The position numbers and the translations under genes were made by a program. Shown here piece by piece: positions 57,501-62,039 of a stretch of 62,039 bases of DNA. The first letter of the stretch is position 1, and each line of letters begins with the position of its first letter. The notes below the pieces were generated by a model. It was given only the letters and a program-made list of their open reading frames with translations. It was not told where the DNA came from and made no database searches. The stretch is from assembly GCA_947643665.1 (NCBI GenBank), contig CANRWW010000015.1:1-62039 (forward strand). Direction: 5' to 3'. The DNA is from an uncultured Porphyromonadaceae bacterium. Lineage in GTDB: Bacteria; Bacteroidota; Bacteroidia; Bacteroidales; Muribaculaceae.

Positions 57501-59071
57501 CCACCGGAGAGACCACACTGTTGGCAGAGGCCACCATGAGCGGCACACTGCCGGAAGCATGGATGCGCATGACCGCAGACTTGTCGGCATATGCAGGACA
57601 TGAGATAAGCATATACCTTATCGGGACATGCGTCAACGGTAATGTGGTAGTACTTGACAATATCACTGTTGATACCGGATATGACCATAACCTAAAGGTG
57701 AGGAACTTCTCAATGCCGGGGCGTGTAGTTACAGGAATCAGCTACAATATTTCGCTTACAGTTGAAAACGTGGGGTTGCAGGACGCTTCAGGTTACATGG
57801 TAGAATTGTTCCGCGACGACACAAAGGTCGCATCCACACAAGGCAAAGAGCTGGCATCCGGAGATTCTGAAACTTTCATTTTCGAGCAGGTTGCCGACAT
57901 TTTATCAACAAAAACAATTGATTATCATGCCGTGGTGACTTTTGACGCTGACCAAGTCAAAGACGACAACTGTTCAGCCTGTTATACGATGAAGGTAACC
58001 GCTCCTGAAGGACCGGCAATAACCGACCTCAAAGCCATTGCGAATCCAGATGGGGTGAACCTTACATGGAGTTCTCCTGATCTCACGGTTGTGCCAATGG
58101 ATGCCGTTACAGAAGACCTGTCCGGACTGGAACCATTCTCAATCGGCCTAGCTACTACATCTGTTTTCGACGACTTCATAGGTAACTGGTCCATGATTGA
58201 CTCAGACGGTTTGCGTCCGTTCGACATGACTTCCGGGGGCAACCTGGTCACTTATCCCAACTCCGGAAAACCAATCAGTTTTATTGTGCTTGACTGTGAA
58301 GAATTTGGAGTTGAAGGATGGGAGGCCCACAGTGGCACTAAAATGTTTGTCAGCTTCGCTTCTAATTACGGATGCAATGATGACTGGATGATTTCACCCA
58401 TGCTGTCAGGCGCGGCACAGACAATCAAATTCTATGCAAAGTCAATCACACACATGTTTGGCGCCGAGTCGTTTGAATTCTTCTACTCGTCCGATCTGCC
58501 TGTTGTCGGGGCTTTCCGCAAACTACATACCGTGGCAGAAGTTCCCGAAAGATGGACTGAATACAGTTACGACCTGCCTGAGGGAGCACGTTATTTTGCC
58601 ATACGGTGTACTTCAAACGGCACATTCGCACTTTGTGTCGATGATCTTACCTACATTCCTGAAAGCCCGCTTGCCAGCCTTTCCATACAAGGGTTCAATA
58701 TCTACCGCGACGGTGCAAGAATCAACGACGCAAATGTTGATACGCCCAATTACATAGATACCGGAGCTGAACCTGGAGACCATACATATACCGTAACGAC
58801 AGTCTACAATCTGGGGGAATCGGAACTCTCAAACGAGGCGTCCATACTTGTTTCAGCAATCAACGCAGCTAAAGCCGGTATATTCAAGGTTTCATCACTT
58901 TCCGGAAATATCATAATTGAAGGAGCTGCCGGATGCTTGGCGACGGTTTCCGCCACCGACGGCAAAGTTATGTTCAACGGTATTCTCAAAGATAAGACGA
59001 TTGTCAGCGTTCCTACCGGCGTATACATCGTGAAAATTGCCGACAAGGCAGTGAAAATAAGTGTGATATAA
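54509..59071 (+). CDS. large multidomain secreted adhesin-like protein
   Basis: From ATG 54509 the product is 1520 residues with a signal peptide (MNQLLRTVLVSALAVTGVF). In order: a propeller-like region (about 75-345, with MTFDETTGTVYAVY and ELYGLTTKGVLWKIDKTDG), fibronectin-III-like domains (about 345-540), three choice-of-anchor/cleaved-adhesin-like jelly rolls (about 545-700, 895-1055 and 1215-1370), a CARDB-like domain (about 1060-1170) and a C-terminal sorting-like domain (last 70 residues, ending GVYIVKIADKAVKISV). The C-terminus resembles type IX secretion sorting domains. Likely cell-surface; the ligand is unknown. It is a paralogue of the next gene. Confidence 0.8.
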   Translation: MNQLLRTVLVSALAVTGVFSVVGYPASQTRELPSVSSSTMTDGIKIVPQRISESAAADRPDFIPRRKVAGISAPFASARNVYNPAPIRLQAPRTAMPTGGTMRGVVLTNTTWDYYAPEYGIYEYPLAQGAPVCTPIHIDPEHFYFIGGVYMGETFWGAVPVYNSNFEVSKMTFYTFDTETWTVIDEQVGDPSFSPLDMTFDETTGTVYAVYVNMSSFKCTLAKWNTQYGFYEDIASLPEFVSGLAANATGELYGLTTKGVLWKIDKTDGTVIEIGDTGLKPYWATSAAIDPKNGQFYYALALEGKAEMYEIDPETAVATKLYDFENDEQIFCMYIHHEKASPHAPAMAQDLAITFENASLHGTVSFRVPTTYFDGTEATGAVDYKVCINGTEAIAGTTSFGAFVSENLTIPSAGAHTISVVLANNEGESPAAKIFQWIGGDIPKAVTGAKATWTDGIFTVKWNAVSEGVNGGYVDASAVTYDVVRFPDEVLVAENIMSTEITDNVTEPVNNVLSYHYSITARYEGQVSEAATTSKTSLGYVLPPYLNTLDNSAMTAGFKIVDGNSDGKKWGYNSANGCLRISYNSKIAMDDWVFTPAIQLEKGKAYQFSLKAKAHNDSDNERLEAAVSTDTNVSSVVSMIIDATDIISKEYVTLSGMFIPQESGRYHLAIHGISDKNKYYLYVDDIAVSEGAELARPASVNGLNAVPDASGAMKAEISFNAPIADLAGETLSSLEKIEILRDETVIKTFTAPAPGTELSFTDTEAKQGFNTYTVIPYGLSGAGESASITCFVGLNKPAAPEYVNAYRGSQSGTATAEWPAVTLDINGKTLPEGAVTYDLYIVEGQEMTLVGENLNETSMQYRVCEDTDKQRFVYFEVVAKTSGGEAMPEVSELIPVGAAYTLPFNESFANGRLTNNWGVLPLSSTGSCMIGQDTSIDEISSFDGDNGLFIIQGIQANDRACIFSGAIYIADVNNPTLSLYYFNYNCSNKIAVQIADYTTGETTLLAEATMSGTLPEAWMRMTADLSAYAGHEISIYLIGTCVNGNVVVLDNITVDTGYDHNLKVRNFSMPGRVVTGISYNISLTVENVGLQDASGYMVELFRDDTKVASTQGKELASGDSETFIFEQVADILSTKTIDYHAVVTFDADQVKDDNCSACYTMKVTAPEGPAITDLKAIANPDGVNLTWSSPDLTVVPMDAVTEDLSGLEPFSIGLATTSVFDDFIGNWSMIDSDGLRPFDMTSGGNLVTYPNSGKPISFIVLDCEEFGVEGWEAHSGTKMFVSFASNYGCNDDWMISPMLSGAAQTIKFYAKSITHMFGAESFEFFYSSDLPVVGAFRKLHTVAEVPERWTEYSYDLPEGARYFAIRCTSNGTFALCVDDLTYIPESPLASLSIQGFNIYRDGARINDANVDTPNYIDTGAEPGDHTYTVTTVYNLGESELSNEASILVSAINAAKAGIFKVSSLSGNIIIEGAAGCLATVSATDGKVMFNGILKDKTIVSVPTGVYIVKIADKAVKISVI

Positions 59072-59092
59072 TTGTAATCCGGTTTCATTGCA

Positions 59093-59116
59093 GCACTCCC
59101 GGTTTGCCGGGAGTGC
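59093..59116 (+). terminator. terminator between the two adhesin-like genes
   Basis: GCACTCCCGG (59093-59102) and CCGGGAGTGC (59107-59116) with a four-base loop and T-rich tail, 21 bases past the stop. It may separate or attenuate the second gene. Confidence 0.75.
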
Positions 59117-59133
59117 TTTACTTGCTTTACTTT

Positions 59134-61182
59134 ATGAATAAAATATCAATCACATTTATCTGTTTGGCTGTGGAGTGTATCGTTTGCGCACAAGACACAC
59201 ACAATAGATTGTATGCCAACGTGACAGGAGCGGCATCCTGGACAGATATTGAGACTGCCCCATACGGCATCTATGAGCTGCCGCTTGGCGGAAGCAATGA
59301 CCTTACAATGCAATCCCATGAAGTTGTACCGGCCAATTTCGGAGCCGTATTGGCTGGCGGCCGTTATTTTGTAGCTAACGGTTTTGCCTATGGCGAAATG
59401 GTGTTTGTGACCAACTATATATATGATGCCGATACATGGCAGAAAATCACGGATTTTGAGGGTAAGCATTACAACATTGCCGATATGGCTTGGGATGAGA
59501 CTACTGGCAACGTCTACGGATATTTTACACATCTTGTTACATTTGATTCGTTTTTCGGCACGATAAGCATGGAAACCGGCCGTATAAACGAGATATCACG
59601 ACCTGAATACAGGCTGAAAGCGTTGGGATGCCATACCAACGGCACTCTTTACGGTATTACAGATGAGGGACTACTCTGCCGTATTGACAAGTCCACTGGC
59701 CAAATAGAAGAAATCGGTAAAACAGGTTGTGTGAGCACATACTCGACTTCGGGAGCAGTATTATCTCGCGAAAATAGATTTTATTACGCCACATGTTCAG
59801 ATACAGAAACTGCGTTGTACGCCATTGACCTTAATACGGCAGAAGCTACAAAACTTTATGATATGCCTGACAGCGAGGAGATAAGAGGCTTGTTTTTCAC
59901 CGGTCCATCGGCAACGGACAAAGCGCCAGGAGAAATAACCGGTCTTACCGTAAATTTCAATGACGACGCACTGTCTGGCACCTATAACTTTACTCTTCCT
60001 CCCACGCTTTTCGACGGTACTGCCAGCAACGGGGATGTGGAATATGTGGTTTCACTTGACAAGACACCGATAGCGACAGCAAAAGCTCCGTATGGCTCAG
60101 CGATTTCCGGTGACATTTCGGTTGATGGAGCGGGAATGCATACTCTTGAAGTACGCGCTATCAATGATGCCGGCCACGGTCCTACGGCATCGTTGTCAGC
60201 ATGGATCGGCGATGACCTTCCCGCACCTGTGACCTCCCTTACGGTCAATTACGACGGTAAGAACAAGATAACCCTTGAATGGGATCCTGCAAAGGCTCTA
60301 CACGGAGGATATTTTATTGATACCGATGTCACATATAACGTAACACGCTTTCCAGAAGAAATTTCCGTCAGCGGCATTACAGAATGTTCATTTACCGATG
60401 ATGTGCCACAACCCGACGCTGACGGATATGCTACATATTACTATATGGTGACAGCCGTATACCATGGAAAAAAATCATCATCAGTGATTTCGCCAAGCTA
60501 CACCATAGGCAGTGTTTCCCCACCGTTCAAAGAAGAATTCGACAACCGCTGGGATCTCGGCAAATTCACTATCATAGACGGCAACGGCGATAATGAACGA
60601 TGGAATTGGGTCTCAAAAAGTGTAACCCTTTTGGCTGGACATACAGCAGCAGACGATTATCTGATACTACCTCCACTTATGCTTGAAGCCGGATGGACAT
60701 ATCGGTTTTCTGTAGACGCACATGGGAAGTATGCATCGGATACGGAGAGATTTGAAGTACTAATGGGACATATGGCCGACATCCAGGCACTGCAAACTAC
60801 TATTATGGAGCCTGTAGATGTGAAATCTATAGAATCCCAAAACTTTACTGCCGACTTCGCTGTCACAGTCTCTGAGGCGTGTTTTATTGCTGTGCATGGC
60901 ATCAGCGATCCTTATCAAGGCGCACTAACAATTGATAACATTTCAGTCACGCCAGTAAAACAATCTTTATCAGATACAGCTTTTACCGAACGCGCATCAG
61001 TGAAAGGCTTATCAGGCGGTATATTAGTTGCAACTCCATCGGCAATAGATGTGTGCGTGCATGCCGCCAGTGGCATAAAGGTATATGGCGATAAGATCAA
61101 TGGCACCGTTTTCATACCCCTTTCAAAGGGTATATATGTTTTTACTACAACAGATACAAATATAAAAGTAGTTGTCAAATAG
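59134..61182 (+). CDS. secreted adhesin-like protein, shorter paralogue
   Basis: From ATG 59134 the product is 682 residues with signal MNKISITFICLAVECIVCAQ. It has one propeller-like region (about 40-265, MAWDETTGNVYGYF, LYGITDEGLLCRIDKSTG), fibronectin-III-like domains (about 270-450), one cleaved-adhesin-like domain (about 455-620, WDLGKFTIIDGNGDNERWNW) and a C-terminal sorting-like domain. Domain order equals the first half of the previous gene plus its tail, so the two arose by duplication with internal domain gain or loss. No promoter is evident in the 18 bases after the terminator. Confidence 0.8.
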   Translation: MNKISITFICLAVECIVCAQDTHNRLYANVTGAASWTDIETAPYGIYELPLGGSNDLTMQSHEVVPANFGAVLAGGRYFVANGFAYGEMVFVTNYIYDADTWQKITDFEGKHYNIADMAWDETTGNVYGYFTHLVTFDSFFGTISMETGRINEISRPEYRLKALGCHTNGTLYGITDEGLLCRIDKSTGQIEEIGKTGCVSTYSTSGAVLSRENRFYYATCSDTETALYAIDLNTAEATKLYDMPDSEEIRGLFFTGPSATDKAPGEITGLTVNFNDDALSGTYNFTLPPTLFDGTASNGDVEYVVSLDKTPIATAKAPYGSAISGDISVDGAGMHTLEVRAINDAGHGPTASLSAWIGDDLPAPVTSLTVNYDGKNKITLEWDPAKALHGGYFIDTDVTYNVTRFPEEISVSGITECSFTDDVPQPDADGYATYYYMVTAVYHGKKSSSVISPSYTIGSVSPPFKEEFDNRWDLGKFTIIDGNGDNERWNWVSKSVTLLAGHTAADDYLILPPLMLEAGWTYRFSVDAHGKYASDTERFEVLMGHMADIQALQTTIMEPVDVKSIESQNFTADFAVTVSEACFIAVHGISDPYQGALTIDNISVTPVKQSLSDTAFTERASVKGLSGGILVATPSAIDVCVHAASGIKVYGDKINGTVFIPLSKGIYVFTTTDTNIKVVVK

Positions 61183-61208
61183 TAATTCCCCTACATTTCA
61201 AATTTAAT

Positions 61209-61246
61209 AAATGCGGGTCGGTGAATAAAATCGCCAACCCGCATTT
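61209..61246. terminator. bidirectional terminator between convergent genes
   Basis: AAATGCGGGT (61209-61218) and ACCCGCATTT (61237-61246) between the stops of the plus-strand adhesin and the minus-strand repeat protein. Confidence 0.75.
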
Positions 61247-61295
61247 GGACTATAATTAGAAAGGTTTAAATTCAAAAATAAATAATACCGATGTG

Positions 61296-62039
61296 TTATC
61301 TTACAACTATCTTGGCTGTGGTTTCACCGGATTTCACAATGTAGATTCCCTTATTGAGATGGCCAGAAATCTCCGAGGGCAAAACATCTTTGAACATCAA
61401 GAGTCCTTCATATGTGTAAACAGTGACTGTCTGGCTGTCATCAGCAAATATTGCAGTTATTCCGTTTAACTCCGATGTTGTGCCATGGATCTCAAGATCA
61501 TGAGCCGGCATCGTTTCAGGAATATTTTCCTGCCATCCGTCAAACTTCCGGTCATCAGGAACTTCCGGCTCCGGAATATTAATTGTTGCTCCATATTCAA
61601 CTTCTTCCGTGTAAAATAACTGGTCATCAAGATATACTGCCAAAGTATAATAATTTATAACGAAAGATCCCGTAACAGTTACATCATGGGAGGGCATCGT
61701 GTCTGGCAAGCCTTCCCAACCGGAGAAGGTATGACCCTCCTTTTCGGGAGTTTCAGCCACGAGTTCAGAGCCGAAGTCTACATCAAGCTCTTTGTATGTC
61801 TCACCATCAATCACATAGGTTAACTTATAGGAATTCACTGTATAGCTGCCGGTGATCTCTAGGTCATGGGACGGCATCATTTCAGGAACATTATCCCAGC
61901 CGTTGAAGGTATAACCCTCCCTGACCGGGGCATCGGGAGATACTACCGGCTGGCCGAAAACTACTTCCTTGCTTTCAATAACCTCATCGCCAATCTTGAA
62001 AGTGGCGGTATAGGAATTGATTGTGAAAGATCCCGTAAC
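61296..62039 (-). CDS. InlB/Listeria-Bacteroides repeat protein, 5' end outside the window
   Basis: The frame is open from the window edge to the stop, over 245 residues. It contains at least three repeats of about 60 residues (for example EGYTFNGWDNVPEMMPSHDL, EGHTFSGWEGLPDTMPSHDV, DRKFDGWQENIPETMPAHDL), each with the GW and MP(A/S)HD blocks of the Listeria-Bacteroides/InlB B repeat. The last 60 residues form a C-terminal sorting-like domain (LNKGIYIVKSGETTAKIVV). It is a cell-surface or secreted protein. The start and the number of repeats are unknown. Confidence 0.8.
   Translation of the reverse strand, partial: VTGSFTINSYTATFKIGDEVIESKEVVFGQPVVSPDAPVREGYTFNGWDNVPEMMPSHDLEITGSYTVNSYKLTYVIDGETYKELDVDFGSELVAETPEKEGHTFSGWEGLPDTMPSHDVTVTGSFVINYYTLAVYLDDQLFYTEEVEYGATINIPEPEVPDDRKFDGWQENIPETMPAHDLEIHGTTSELNGITAIFADDSQTVTVYTYEGLLMFKDVLPSEISGHLNKGIYIVKSGETTAKIVVR

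Overview
The window looks like a chromosomal segment of a gut Bacteroidales bacterium, most likely Muribaculaceae-like. The evidence is the repeated Bacteroidetes-type promoter (TTG near -33, TAnnTTTG near -7), 6-bladed beta-propeller lipoproteins next to NVEALA-type peptides, a FeoA-FeoB fusion, outer-membrane beta-barrel receptors, C-terminal sorting-like domains and InlB/Listeria-Bacteroides repeats. I saw no tRNA, rRNA, CRISPR array or intact insertion sequence. Family names come from recognition of protein motifs; no database search was possible.

Layout. (1) 1-9556: three tandem, diverged copies of one cassette. Each has an NVEALA-like secreted Cys peptide, a 6-bladed beta-propeller lipoprotein and a thioredoxin-like/DUF1573 lipoprotein, and the third is followed by an O-antigen-ligase/TPR membrane protein. 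Each copy carries different damage: a frameshift and truncation plus a ligase remnant in copy 1, a nonsense codon in the peptide of copy 2, and a doubtful start in copy 3. (2) 9646-18236: RND efflux operon with one adaptor, one outer-membrane factor and two different RND permeases. (3) 18656-21971: a gtr-like cell-surface glycosylation operon whose first gene is out of frame at a nine-C tract just after its start codon. (4) 22015-32862: housekeeping genes (PEP-synthase-like receiver fusion, rpe, DedA, uracil-DNA glycosylase family, efp, ftsK, lolA-like, trxB). (5) 32969-37802: an AT-rich LlaJI/McrBC-like restriction-modification island. (6) 38025-48367: feoAB, a biotin-dependent carboxyltransferase, an orphan trpB behind a classical Trp-codon attenuator, a YgiQ-type radical SAM gene and uvrB. 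(7) 48578-53652: outer-membrane beta-barrel receptor, Crp/Fnr regulator, GH27 alpha-galactosidase, ribosomal protein L31 type B. (8) 53663-62039: a long palindromic terminator, a small RNA-like leader, two paralogous multidomain secreted adhesin-like proteins, and the end of a repeat protein running off the window.

How genes work together. In region 1 the constant order, ATGA-type overlaps and shared promoter sequence suggest that a cysteine-containing exported peptide, a surface propeller lipoprotein and a CxxC thioredoxin-like lipoprotein act together in the envelope. The Trx-DUF1573 genes look like mosaics: their 5' halves are AT-rich and diverged, their 3' ends GC-rich and nearly identical. 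The gtr operon and the peptide cassettes both look like sources of surface variation. The trpB leader couples Trp-tRNA supply to tryptophan synthase beta expression.
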